Assembly: GCF_032884065.1 (NCBI RefSeq)
Contig: NC_088883.1
Span: forward strand, 23,741,637 to 23,805,636
Direction: 5' to 3'
Length of the DNA: 64,000 nt
Source of the DNA: Artemia franciscana
Taxonomy: Eukaryota > Arthropoda > Branchiopoda > Anostraca > Artemiidae
In this document: positions 50,580 to 62,964 of the stretch, piece after piece
Position numbering within the stretch: the first letter of the stretch is position 1
Layout: each line of letters starts with the position of its first letter
Notes under the pieces: model-generated
Told to the model about the DNA's origin: nothing
The model's input: the letters and a program-made list of their open reading frames with translations, nothing else
Database searches by the model: none
Made by a program: the position numbers and the translations under genes

Positions 50580-51845
50580 TATTTGCAAGTAAGGAGCAAC
50601 ATTAAAATTTAAAACGAAGAGAAATTATTCCGTATATTAAAGGGGTTGTCCCCTCCATAACGCCCCGCTCTTTACGCTAGAGTTTGACTCTTTCTCACAG
50701 CTCTACTTTTTAAAACAGTAGAAAACTTTAACGTAAAGAACGAGGCGTTGTGGAGGGGTCAACCTCTCTCATATACGGAATAATCTCTGCTCGTTTTAAG
50801 TTTTAATGTCGCTACTTACTTGCAGTTTAAAAAAAAACTTGTTTTTTTTTATTTAATTTCTGAACGTTTTTGAATTAATCCAAAATTTGATTTTGGCTTA
50901 CCGCACATGAATAATTAAAACGAAATTTGTCTCTTTTTTTTTGCTAAATGGCTTTCTCATAGTGTTAATCAGATGATTTTGATAAGAAAAGGGCGGGGGA
51001 GGAGGCCTAGTTGCCATCCAATTTTTGGTTACTTAAAAATGAGACTCGATTTTTTATTTTATTTTTTTACGAACGTTTTTGTTAGTAATAAACATACGTA
51101 CCTTGCGAATTACCTTACGTAACGAACTTCTATATTTGTGTCTTTGTATTATGTAAATGAGGGGGTTTTCCCCCTCGTCAATATATCACTCTTTGCACTA
51201 AAGCTTGAATTTTATCCCAGATCTTTAAGAATGACCCCTGAATCACAAAGGCCGTAAAATAAATAGTTGAAATTACTAAAAATACTTAAAAGCGTAAAGA
51301 GTAAGGTATTGTGGAGGAGAAAACCTTCTTTTACATGTAATGTTTTATGTTCGTTTTAAGTTTTAAGGCTACTCATTACTTCCATGTGATTTTTTTTTTT
51401 TTTTACTTATTTTCTCATTGTTTCTTTTTAAATAATGCTAGAAAATCCTGCCCTCCCTTCATGAAAATTTTCTTCCCTCATGATAAATTCCTCCATGGAA
51501 AGATCCTCCCACGTAACCTTCTCCCCCGACCCACTCCCACCCCAACGCGGAAAAGTCTCCCCGAAAACGTCTGTACACTTCCTAATAACCATTACTATGG
51601 GTAAAAAATGGTCAAAGTTTGTAACTTGCAGTCCCTCCTCCGGGGACTGTGGGGGATTAAGTCATCCACAAAGACATAGTTATTAGGTTTTCGACTAAGC
51701 TGAACAGAATGGCTATCTCAAAATTTTGATCCGGTTACTTTGGGGAAAAAGTTGCGTGGGAGGGGGCCTAGGTGCCCTCAAATTTTTTGGTCACTTAAAA
51801 AGGGCACTAGAACTTTTAATTTCTGTTTGCAGCAGTAGCTGCAAC
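50580..51845 (+). repeat. Foldback hairpin plus R2 repeat, unit 2
   Basis: Counterpart of 21640-22870. 50580-50865 is the hairpin. It retains CTTCATGAAAATTTTCTTCC (51459-51478), lost in unit 1. Confidence 0.7.
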
Positions 51846-53114
51846 CTAGTAAAGAGCAACCCACAGCCCATAGTAACCAAAAGTTGAAAAGCGCGTTTTG
51901 AAATAAAATACCTAATGATGAAAAAAAAATGACCATGTGACATTGATTCGGGATATTAACTATTATTTCGGTATATCTTAAAAGTAAAAGTTTATCGTGA
52001 AAACAAATTTATAGTGATTTCGAAAAAGAGCCTGAAACCCCTCAAAAATGGCGTCAAATCAAAATAAAGATTGCACCATTGGAATCAGTATGGTTAAAAA
52101 CTTTGAAGTAACTTGAGTTCCCCACCTTGAAAAACAATAAAAATCATTTTTTACATGGGTAGTAATGATGTGTCATATAGCGATCACAAATTCTGTCTGT
52201 CTGTCCCGGTTTTGCTAGTTTGGGCACTTCCAGATAAGCTAGGACGATTAAATTTGGCAGGCATATCATAGACCGAACCATATTAAATCAGAAATAGTCG
52301 TTTCTCCGATTCTACCATCTGGGGGAGGGGAGTGGGGGGACAGTTAATTCGGAAAAATTAGAAAATGAGGTATTTTTAACTTACGAATGGGTAATTGGAT
52401 ATTCATAAAATTTTATATTTAGAAGGATAAATCCATAAAGGAATAGTACTGGCCAGGAAAGTACGCGGGAATAAGGGGCGGTGACGGTTTCAAGATGCCC
52501 ATCCACAACGTGTGCTTGCCCTATCATTGTTACTCCCTAATGACTTTCTAGGGAAGGTCGAATAAAGAAGATCACGTCCTATTGGATTCATAAACCAGTT
52601 ACGGTTTATGTCTAAATACGTTTCAGATCAGATCTTAAATTTTTGTCGGAAAAGTAGTGACCTGTAGCTTCAATGTTTCCGGGTTAACTATTGACGTTGA
52701 ATGTGTAACCACGGAGTATTAAACGGAGATAGCATAATGAATACTACAGAAAATGCCTGCGTTTTTCAAGTTCTTTAAATTTAAGATGTTGATCGAATAT
52801 GTCAGGTAATTTTTTTTCCTGAATTCAGGCTTTTAGAAATGCTGGCTGCTTGCCTCCTCCCTAACTAACTCCTCTCTAACCTAACCTCCTAACTCCTCCT
52901 TAACTCCCTAAATGATATTCATGCTATGATGATGTGTACACTTTTCTTCCAAAACGAGGAAGGGACTTTGAGATTCTCAGGGTCTTGTAGTGGCACCGTG
53001 GGTTTAACCTCAGCTTGGTAATACGAAACCCAGGGTTTGAACTCAGCCTCAACATACTGAAATATAGAAAATTCAAATTTATCGCGTTTTTTAGTTGTTG
53101 TCATTTCTTTTTAG
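51846..53114. other. R1 fragment at 52160-52440, otherwise nothing recognised
   Basis: Counterpart of 22871-24157. A stretch of about 20 bases near 52701 (ACAATATGTTTGTTTTGTGT in unit 1) is missing. Confidence 0.5.
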
Positions 53115-53328
53115 AATCTCTGGTAGCAAAAGAGCAGTGAATTTGGACTACATTCAGTATATAAGGGACGCAGTCACTAGGCCTCTGATAAAAGAGGGTA
53201 CAGATGGTGTAGAAAAGTCAGTTGAGGCTATGACATCGTATGATTTGATTCGAGAAGATTTGGGTGATATTTTATCTTTGACAACCTGGCCTGGAAGGAA
53301 AGATCCTATGAGCCAAGTGGAAGCTAAG
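53115..53328 (+). CDS. RFC1: RFC1 exon A, unit 2
   Basis: Identical to the unit 1 exon except that the codon before the last is GCT (Ala) instead of ACT (Thr). Acceptor and donor are the same. In a true tandem duplication this exon has no upstream RFC1 exons of its own, because unit 2 starts within the preceding intron. It would then be a 3' fragment unless transcription reads through from unit 1. If the units are two haplotypes, it is simply an allele. Confidence 0.8.
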
Positions 53329-53963
53329 GTTAGAAAATTATCAGTTGTTAGACTTTTAGAAAGAAGAAGGCTATGATTTGGATATACTCTAGGGACCTTT
53401 GGACACAGTGCTCACTTGTTTTTTTACTGTTTGTACTCCCCATCTCCCCTCAATACTTCTCAATTTTACTCTACCTTCCCTTCCTCAATAAAAACATATT
53501 TTTGCTATTATTATTAACCTGAACCTGAAGCTTAAACGTTACTTATATGTAGGGCTGGGGTCCTTGGAAGTGCCCCACAGTATACATTTCCACCCTTTTT
53601 TTTTCCCTTTGTATAGGAGATAGGCCGTTGCTAAAAGCTAGACGAATAGTTCATCTTTAAAGATCAGGAACCCAATCTTTTTCTAAAATATTTAAGACAT
53701 TATCACAATTTATTTTGTTTATCAATAATGAGACATTCAAATATTCTGCCACCTTAACCCTAAAAGGTACACATCAAGATATTCTAGCTTTGTATATGAC
53801 ATAAAATCCTCTTCAACGGACCATTTTGCAAAAACTGAAACATAAGTTTCCATTATATAATTTAATATTAATATGGCATAACATAATGTTATATGTTACA
53901 CAATATTGTTTAAGGTTTATGTTCATTGTTGAACTTTCTTATGTTATTTTCTACTCTCCTACG

Positions 53964-54116
53964 CAAGGCCGTATCCAGTGTGTGTTGGGGGGGGGGGATT
54001 TTTGTCCGACTAGCAAAAACGTAACAAAAATCTATATGAAAAAATTTTGTATATTTTTTATTGTAGCCCTCCCCTCCCCCCCCAAAAAAAAGAAGAAAAA
54101 TCTTGGATACGGCCTT
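53964..54116. mobile_element. MITE with 14-bp inverted ends, unit 2
   Basis: Same as 25009-25158, with small changes in the C and A homopolymers. Confidence 0.75.
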
Positions 54117-54375
54117 GATCCTATAGTTTTAATGTATCAACGAAAGGCAACACTTTTGCTTTTATTCTATAGTCGAAAGTTGGCTATCCTTCTGGTGAAT
54201 TGCATTTTCGAAATTTAGAGTATATTTTTTTTTTAGATTTAAAATAGGATTAATATTAGCTGAAAATTGTTGAAAAAAAGACAATATCCCTTTCTTGTCC
54301 TTTTGGTGCAAACTATATCTGATTGTCGCAAAAACGTTTTTTCTGAGGGAACATATACATATATATATATATATA

Positions 54376-55813
54376 CTAGCTGTTGGGGTGGCGCTTCGCG
54401 CCACCCCAACACCTAGTTGGTGGGGGCGCTTCGCGCCCCCCCCAAGCCCCCCCGCGCGCGTAAGTCGTTACGCGCCATTGTAGTTGTGTCCCTATGTTAT
54501 ATAAACTTGCGAATATACAACATTCTTTGCTGTCCCATTGTCTTTGCATATAAATAGATTGTCAGGTTATCCCCCTGTTTCCCCCGGTGTCCCCGTTGTA
54601 GTTGTGTCCCTGTGTCCCGGTCGTCATTTATATTCCCTGTGTCCCGGGTCCCGGTCATCATTTGTATCCCGGTGTCCCGGTCTGTATATACATTCGTTTT
54701 TTAGTTTTGTTTTTCTCCTTTATTTTTTTCCTTTTTTTTCTTTTTTAGCTTATTTAGATTTTTAGATTTTTTAGTTTTTTTTATTAGTTTTTAGTTTTTA
54801 TTTCTTTTTAGTTTTTTTGTCCCGGTCGTCATTTATATCCCCCTGTTTCCCCCGGTGTCCCCGTTGTAGTTGTGTCCCTGTGTCCCGGTCGTTATTTATT
54901 TTTTAGTTTTTTACCTTTTTTTAGTTTTTTTAGTTTTTTAGCTTTTTTATTTTTTTTATTAGTTTTTAGTTTTTTTGTAGTTTTTGCCTTTTTTTTAGTT
55001 TTTTTTAGTTTTTTAGCTTTTTTATTAGTTTTTAGTTTTTTTTGTAGTTTTTGCCTTTTTTTAGTTTTTTTAGTTTTTTAGCTTTTTTATTTTTTTTATT
55101 AGTTTTTAGTTTTTTTTGTAGTTTTTGCCTTTTTTTAGTTTTTTCAGTTTTGACGTCACCTGATCCAGTTTTTTCAGGTGACGTCACCTGATCCACGATC
55201 CACAGATCCACAGACAACTTATTTTTATATATATAGATAGTTTTTTTTTTTTTACTTATGTCCTGGTCGTCATTTATACTCCCTGTGTCCCGGTGCTTTG
55301 TTGATTGCTAATCGAACATTCCTTTTGTCCTGGTCGCTTTCTCTTTGAGTGTCGTCATTTATTAGTTTTTTCCTTTTTTTTTTTTAGTTTTTTATTGGTT
55401 TTTACCTTTATTTTAGCTTATTTTTCAGTTTTTTCCTTTTTTTTAGTTTTTTTTTATTTTTTATTTTTTTTATTTTTTTACCTTTTTTTAGTTTTTTTAG
55501 TTTTTTTAGTTTTTTAGCTTTTTTACTTTTTTTATTAGTTTTTAGTTTTTTTTTGTAGTTTTTGCCTTTTTTTAGTTTTTTCAGTTTTTTTTTTAGTTTT
55601 TTATTGGTTTTTACCTTTATAGTTTTTTTAGTTTTTTAGCTTTTTTATTTTTTTTATTAGTTTTTAGTTTTTTTTTGTAGTTTTTGCCTTTTTTTAGTTT
55701 TTTCAGTTTTGACGTCACCTAATCCAGTTTTTTCAGGTGACGTCACCTGACACATCCATCCACACATCCATCCACACATCCACAGACAGACAACTTATTT
55801 TTATATATATAGA
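54376..55813 (-). mobile_element. Helitron composite, left arm of palindrome
   Basis: Read on the minus strand, it starts TCTATATATATAAAAATAAG type at 55813 and ends with two hairpin+CTAG terminators (CTAG at 54413-54416 and 54376-54379). A second 5' terminus at 55237 splits it into 55238-55813 and 54376-55237. It holds TGACGTCA pairs, the T-rich array and the GTCCCGGTCGTCATTT minisatellite. It lies in the intron between exons A and B of unit 2. Confidence 0.85.
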
Positions 55814-55817
55814 TATA

Positions 55818-57302
55818 TCTATATATATAAAAATAAGTTGTCTGTCTGTGGATGGATGGATGGATGTGTCAGGTGACGTCACCTGAAAAAACTGGATTAG
55901 GTGACGTCAAAACTGAAAAAACTAAAAAAAGGCAAAAACTACAAAAAAAACTAAAAACTAATAAAAAAAATAAAAAAGCTAAAAAACTAAAAAAACTATA
56001 AAGGTAAAAACCAATAAAAAACTAAAAAAAAAACTGAAAAAACTAAAAAAAGGCAAAAACTACAAAAAAAAACTAAAAACTAATAAAAAAAGTAAAAAAG
56101 CTAAAAAACTAAAAAAACTAAAAAAACTAAAAAAAGGTAAAAAACTAAAAAAAATAAAAAATAAAAAAAAACTAAAAAAAAGGAAAAAACTGAAAAATAA
56201 GCTAAAATAAAGGTAAAAACCAATAAAAAACTAAAAAAAAAAGGAAAAAACTAATAAATGACGACACTCAAAGAGAAAGCGACCAGGACAAAAGGAATGT
56301 TCGATTAGCAATCAACAAAGCACCGGGACACAGGGAGTATAAATGACGACCAGGACATAAGTAAAAAAAAAAAAACTATCTATATATATAAAAATAAGTT
56401 GTCTGTGGATCTGTGGATCGTGGATCAGGTGACGTCACCTGAAAAAACTGGATCAGGTGACGTCAAAACTGAAAAAACTAAAAAAAGGCAAAAACTACAA
56501 AAAAAACTAAAAACTAATAAAAAAAATAAAAAAGCTAAAAAACTAAAAAAACTAAAAAAAGGCAAAAACTACAAAAAAAACTAAAAACTAATAAAAAAGC
56601 TAAAAAACTAAAAAAACTAAAAAAAAGGCAAAAACTACAAAAAAACTAAAAACTAATAAAAAAAATAAAAAAGCTAAAAAACTAAAAAAACTAAAAAAAA
56701 ACTAAAAAAGGTAAAAACTAAAAGAACTAAAAAAGAAAAAAATAAATGACGACATCGACCGGGACACAGGGAATATAAATAACGACCGGGACACAGGGAC
56801 ACAACTACAACGGGGACACCGGGGGAAACAGGGGGATATAAATGACGACCGGGACAAAAAAACTAAAAAGAAATAAAAACTAAAAACTAATAAAAAAAAC
56901 TAAAAAAGCTAAAAATCTAAATAAGCTAAAAAAGAAAAAAAAGGAAAAAAATAAATTAGAAAAACAAAACTAAAAAACGAATGTATATACAGACCGGGAC
57001 ACCGGGATACAAATGATGACCGGGACCCGGGACACAGGGAATATAAATGACGACCGGGACACAGGGACACAACTACAACGGGGACACCGGGGGAAACAGG
57101 GGGATAACCTGACAATCTATTTATATGCAAAGACAATGGGACAGCAAAGAATGTTGTATATTCGCAAGTTTTACGTAGTTAAAACCATATATATATATAT
57201 ATCTATATTCACAGGTGGGACATAGGGACACAACTACAATGGCGCGTAACTATTACGCGAAGCGCCCCCACCAACTAGGTGTTGGGGTGGCGCGAAGCGC
57301 CA
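55818..57302 (+). mobile_element. Helitron composite, right arm of palindrome
   Basis: Starts TCTATATATATAAAAATAAG at 55818, with a second 5' end at 56379. It is the near reverse complement of 54376-55813, including the same subdivision. The 3' part is partly deleted: the GC-rich stretch after GCGCGTAACTATTACGCG is shortened, and the final hairpin is cut at GGCGCGAAGCGCC, where RFC1 intron sequence resumes. The last CTAG is therefore missing. Confidence 0.85.
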
Positions 57303-58896
57303 GTCCATTGCAAAAAAATGATAATATCTACTAACAATTGTTTATCCTGATTTTTGTTTAGGGGGAGAGGTATAGAAAAAAGCTTTAAAAACTCGTCAAA
57401 AATTAGTTTATATGCTTTTTTGTTACGTTTTTATGAGCTTGAAATTTTTTGAAGGGAGGGGGTCTAATTCGACCACCCCTGGATACTGGCTTGTCTCCTA
57501 ATACTGCTTACATTTCATTGTAGTGCCGAACCAATTTACACCGACACAACTACGCAATAACTCCTCCGTCCTAACCTACTCAAAGCTTCACTCTTGAATG
57601 TACCTCCTATGAAGTTGCTGTTTCCTTTGAATCCTTTCTCACGACCTTTTCCCGTCCCAATGGAAGGATGTCCTTCTCTGTCATGGAACAGGTGGAGTAG
57701 CAAAGCAACCATGCTACTTGAAGTTTTTAAATTTGTTGGTAGATTTTGTCCAAAAATACCATTTTTAAACATAAAAATACTTTTTGCTCAAATAAAAGCT
57801 GTTAAAACACATGTTGTGCTGCTAAAAGTCTGCTAAAGTGTTGCTGCTTAGTCGCTTTCCAATCATTTTCGACTATTACAAAGGGCAATAGCCCTTTCGG
57901 TTCCTAATCAAATAAGCCGTTTTCAAAGTTTCTACGACAACTCCTTCGATACATAGTGCCCTGGCCTAAAACAAAAAAAAATACATTGCGCCCACATCGC
58001 TCTTTACTTAGGCAGCGCTATTGCGCTGCATATGATATGCTAAGACAAACAAAAAGGCAATTCTAAATGACGTTTGCTGCGGCTTTTCTTTCTTTCTTAA
58101 CAATTTGATGGCGCTATTTTTGCTGTTTGCGTTCTGACAGGCATAACAGACCGATTTATTAATAAAAGTATGTGTTATTTGCTGTACACATTATATGTGT
58201 GCATATAAAGTGTCAATACAGAGGGGAGCTCAAAATCTAGGAAGATAACCCTCCCTGGCTCATCCATTGAGGTGCTTGAATAGGAGAACTAGCATCCAAG
58301 AGTCTTACGATTAAAGAGCATACGATATTTCTCTGACTCAAACTCACTTTGCGTCAGAGAAATATCAAAGCTGATTGAACATGCGTTTAAGTTATCAATT
58401 GCCAAAAAGTGCAATGATTAGCATCTTAAAATCCTTAATTTGTAAAACTTAGCCCTCTCATCTTAATATTTCTTTCATTGAAGCCCTAAAAGGGGGAATC
58501 GGAGCATAGTTTTTGTTTACAATTTATTATTTGATACACGATCGTTTCAAATCTTGGTTTTTTCATTGTCTAGCAACCTCTCTTTTTTCTTTTTTTGTTA
58601 TCGGGAAAAATAGTGGGTCTTTGTTCATTTATCAAAGTGTTCAGTTATTTCTCTAACCCAAGAAAAACGAACGAAAAAAGAGAAAAACACGGAAGGAAAA
58701 AGAACAGCTTCTTTTATGCATATTGCAACAAACATTATAAGCTGGTTAGGAAAAAAGAGTGGAAAAAAGGAAAAAGAATATAACAAGTATAAAGATAAAA
58801 TAGTCAATAAAGTATAAAAGTAATAAGAAAAACGAAAGAAAAAGAGAAAAACACGGAAGGTGAAGGAACAGCTTATTTTTTATTTCTCTAACCCAG
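57303..58896 (+). other. RFC1 intron, unit 2
   Basis: Counterpart of 33461-35055, with the same MITE-like and retroelement 3' fragments (minus strand, 57536-57612). Nothing else is recognised. Confidence 0.5.
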
Positions 58897-59083
58897 GTGA
58901 AATCTGCATTCACTCGGACCTTTAATAAAGAGGGACACCTTACCCCCTATGCTGATATGAAAATGTCTAAAGTCAGAGGAGGTGGTGGTTTCGCCACTGA
59001 AGGGCTAGATGAGGAAGGCATGACTGCAGAAGAAGAAGAAGCTCTTTTAGAAGAAGATGAAGATGAGGATGATCTGAAAAAAG
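58897..59083 (+). CDS. RFC1: RFC1 exon B, unit 2
   Basis: Three substitutions relative to unit 1: HLTPY instead of HLTTY, YAD instead of YAN, and a silent GAT for GAC. The P form agrees with the RFC1 sequence I remember from vertebrates, so unit 2 looks ancestral at this codon. It has the same A6 run (59077-59082) and the same out-of-phase donor at 59084. Confidence 0.8.
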
Positions 59084-59287
59084 GTTTTTATTTTCCCTTA
59101 TTTGGTTTTACTCTTTCTTATGTAGTGGTACTGATTTGGTTTTTAACGTTTGAAGTTTTTGCTTTTAACATTTTTACCAGTATATTAGTACGTGGATTTT
59201 TAGTAAAACTCTAGTATAGCCGTTAGTTAGGCAAATGTAAATCTCAAAAATAAAACCACTAAATTGTATATATTTTTTTATTATATA

Positions 59288-59978
59288 TCTATATACATAA
59301 AAATAAGTTGTATGTTTGTGTGTTTGTGCGCATATGACGTCATTATAAGTATATAAGGCTTTGTATATAACGTCATGATAAGTATATAAGGGGGCGATTC
59401 AAAGAGAAATTTTAGTATAAATCCTACAATAACAGAAGAAAAAGCCAAGAAAGCTGCTCAAAGAGCTAATGCCAAAAAGCTCTTGGCTAAAAGAGAAAGT
59501 AACAAAAGAAAGCGTGCCGAGGAATCACAAGAACAACGTGAAAACCGGCTTGCGGCTCAAAGAGAAATTACCAAAAAAAAACATGCCGAGGAATCACAAG
59601 TGCTACGTGAAAACAGGCTTGTGGCTCAAAGCGAAATTACCAAAAGAAAGCGTGCCAAGTAATCACAAGAGCAACTTGAAAACAGGCTTGCTGCTCAAAG
59701 AGAAATTACCGGAAAAAATCATGCCGAGGAATCACAAGAACAGCGTGAAAATAGGCATGCAACTCAAAGAGACAATGCCAAAAGTAAGCGTGCCAAGGAA
59801 TCAGGTACAGTCCAGTCGATGATTATAACTTGAGTAGATGTGTTTCGCCTCAGGAAAAGTTAAACTTCCTCAACTGGCTGCACCACCAGAGCCATTGAAA
59901 ACTTTGCTTACTGGAACTACGTCAGAACCTAAGCGTTTTTTTTTATTAAACATCAGAAAATGCCACACCAACAGCTAG
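59288..59978 (+). mobile_element. Small Helitron in RFC1 intron, unit 2
   Basis: Counterpart of 35447-36136, with the same TC and CTAG ends. The 23-residue-repeat frame is better preserved (HAEESQ where unit 1 has HAEKSQ) but also contains the TAA within the third unit (about 59660). Confidence 0.85.
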
Positions 59979-60645
59979 TAAAATATATATTTGCATATGC
60001 TCATTAAAGCCTAGTATAGCGTTAATTTTATTAAAGAGAACTTTCACAAATAAAACTAACCCAAAGTTACAGTCTTGAGAACCTCCAATTTAAAAACTTC
60101 ACGCTCAAAACATGCAAGAAATAAAAGACCAATAAATTAGAAAAATTCAGTGACCTTAGAGTTCAAAAGAATTTGAGGAAAACAACTTGGAAAAGCAAAT
60201 TTTGGGCCTATATTTTTCAAATGTACTAAAGATTATAAAGAACTTCAAAAGTTTTTTTTTTTTTTACTAATCAAAGATTTTATATTATAATTTCAGTTTT
60301 TCCTTTATCCAGCTGATTGAAGATGATCATCGTATCCCTATAATTTTTTTTTACAGTTTTTTAAGGTTATTTGTTACTTTTTGATTTTGTTCTTTTTTGT
60401 ATTTCACTTTTTTGGACCAAAATCACGCAAGGGTTTCAATCTTTATCTTTCAAGAGCCAAAATTGGCCTGTATAAAATTTGGAATAAATAAAATGGAATA
60501 AATAAAAATGGAATAAATTGAACAGAATAGTGAATTCAAAAATAACTCTTCTGTTAGATGATATGATCTTAGCTAACATCGTGAACACAGTGTCTACTGG
60601 CTACTGCTGCAATCTATTGTTTTTAAACCTGTTTTATTTCTTTAG

Positions 60646-60759
60646 GTGAAAACTAAGCCACGAAGCAAAAAAACTGAAGGTGATTCGACAAGCAAAGGCA
60701 AAGGCAAGGTAACTCAGGGTGGTAATAAACCTGCAAGAGGAAGAGGAAGAGGAAAATAA
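60646..60759 (+). CDS. RFC1: RFC1 terminal exon C, unit 2
   Basis: Identical to 36802-36915: basic tail ending ARGRGRGK and TAA at 60757-60759, after the acceptor ATTTCTTTAG. Confidence 0.78.
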   Translation: MKTKPRSKKTEGDSTSKGKGKVTQGGNKPARGRGRGK

Positions 60760-61449
60760 GATAAATAAACACATGTAACTTTTTGGCTCTGTGGATTTAT
60801 TGATAAATTGTATTTTAAGTTTTTCACCAATTTGTCTAATTAAAAAGTTCGAATTTTAAAAATTTCAAAATGTAGGGAAGCGATGCAGCATTTGGTAATT
60901 GGTAAATAAACTAGCCGCAAAACCCACTGTACAAGAGGTTTAGTGGCAACATGTTAAAAAATCTGAAGACTGCAATTAGATTTAAACTTCTTTTCCGCTG
61001 GTTAAGTTAGGTGATCAATATTTTCATAAACACCTCCAGGTGGGGGGGGGGGCTGACGTATGAAAGAAATTGTTATAAGAATAACTTATTTTTTCCCAGA
61101 TGGTTACAAAGTATGCCTTTTCTAAATTGTTGGTTTTCTAGAGGGGATGACCTCTCCCCCTCGAGGGCTCTTTCAAGCTGGTTTTGCCATGATTGTTTAT
61201 TAGTAAATTATTCCAGAGTAGCGCATTCAGATCTCAATTTAACTAAGACTGCAAAATAAAGAATTAAGATAGCTTATAAAATTAGTTTATTACTGGTTTA
61301 TCTTAATGCTTTAATCGTCAGGTAGTGAAATATCCTGGACGTTATTTTTTGTTTCCCGTTTCACTTGTGTATGAGCATGCGCTGGAGTATGAAAGATGTG
61401 TTTAATTTCATTTTACTGTAGACTTCTGTAAAAAAAATAGTATACTACT
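60760..61449. other. 3' flank of RFC1, unit 2
   Basis: Counterpart of 36916-37610. No gene is seen. Confidence 0.5.
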
Positions 61450-62962
61450 ACTGCTACTACTATTAACAACTCACCGCATCACCAAGCCGTCTGAGGCTAA
61501 CAGAGCTACGCACGCTCTTCCTCTATCCCAATCCGTTCAAAGCCTCCCTTTTTACATCCTCCAAGAAAGTTTCCATTTCCTTTAAATCTTACTTTATGAC
61601 GTCCAACCACCCCAGACGAGGACGACCTTCTTTCCGTTTAGCCCTAGTTGGTTGGTCGAAAAGGACAATCTTTGGCAATCTATCATCCTTCATCAGCACA
61701 ACGTCCCAGAGCAATTTCAACCTTTCTTTCGTTATAGTCCTAGAAAGCAGGATTGAGCCACATTCTTCGTACAGTCATTTGTTCGACATACGGTAAGTAA
61801 GTTGGGTATCAAGATCAAACCCTAGGCAATTTCTCCAGAAAACAACTAGCAAATCTTCATCCGCTTTTCGGACCGCTGTCTGTCATCACTGTAGCTTCTA
61901 GTTTTCTAATCTTGGTTGGCCGACTTATCTTCCTATTCTTCCAAGTCTTTTTTAACTGTGAAAAAAACATCCCGAGCCTTGGCTATTCTACTTTTAATAT
62001 CTTTACTGCTCCTACTGTCTTTACTAATAATGCTACCAAGGTAAGCGAAGCTGCCCACCTGATCAATCTTTTCGTTACTCAAGGTCAACTTTTCATCTTC
62101 ACTTATTCCTAGCCTTAAGGACTTGGTCTTATTAACATTAATTTTGAAACCTATTCTAGCACCCTGAACTCGCAAAACCTCTAAAAGTTCATTCATTTTG
62201 CTTTCATTTTCATCTAGGATGCTTAAAGCATCAGCATAATTTAAGTCCAGGAGAATTTCTCCTCCCCATTTGATTCTGTGCTTTCTTATTGACTTTCCTG
62301 TGCTCCTTGTGACAAGATCCATCAAAACCATCCATATTAAGTGGAATAGAACACAACCTTGCTTAATTGATGATTTAATACAAGACCAGCTGCTAACCTG
62401 ATTTCCTACCTTAACCAAAGCAGTGTTATTCTCGTACATAGCACTGATCATTTTAATGTATTTGTCTGGTATACCATACACGGATTACCTGGCTTACCAC
62501 ACAAGGACAAGACATTTGCTAAATATCTTCTATCAGAAGAATCGAACGCTTGCTCATAATCTATACAACTGAGGACCAAAGGTGTTTGACAAGTAAGGCA
62601 CTTCTCAATTATTAACCTACAAGTGAAAATTTGGTCTACACATCCTCCACCTTTTCTACCTTTACCTTCACCTCCACCTTTTCTAAAACCGCACTGCTCT
62701 TCTCTTACAACTTTGTCTACAACATCTCTAAGTCTAAAAAGTATCATATTTCTAAGCAATTCGCTACCTAATTTTTTTCTAAATTCCTAATTCCTTTTCT
62801 TATACAGTGGTTTAATTAAGGTTTTCCTAAAATCTTTAGGTACCTCCGCTATTTCAAAAATCTTATTCATAATTTTCTACAGCTTTTCACCATAGTCACC
62901 ATATTTAAGAAACTTATTTACCCCAGTATCAGCCCCTAGATCCTTATATTTTTCTAAGTTTT
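61450..62962 (-). pseudogene. RTE-like retrotransposon relic, unit 2, 5' half deleted
   Basis: Counterpart of the 3' part of 37611-40420. It has the same YADA in place of YADD. SCIDYEQAFDSSDRRYL at 62448-62759 is less damaged than in unit 1. The deletion joins TCCTTATATTTTTCTAAG to GGATTTTATTCACCATAG at about 62960, removing the endonuclease half. Confidence 0.85.
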
Positions 62963-62964
62963 TA

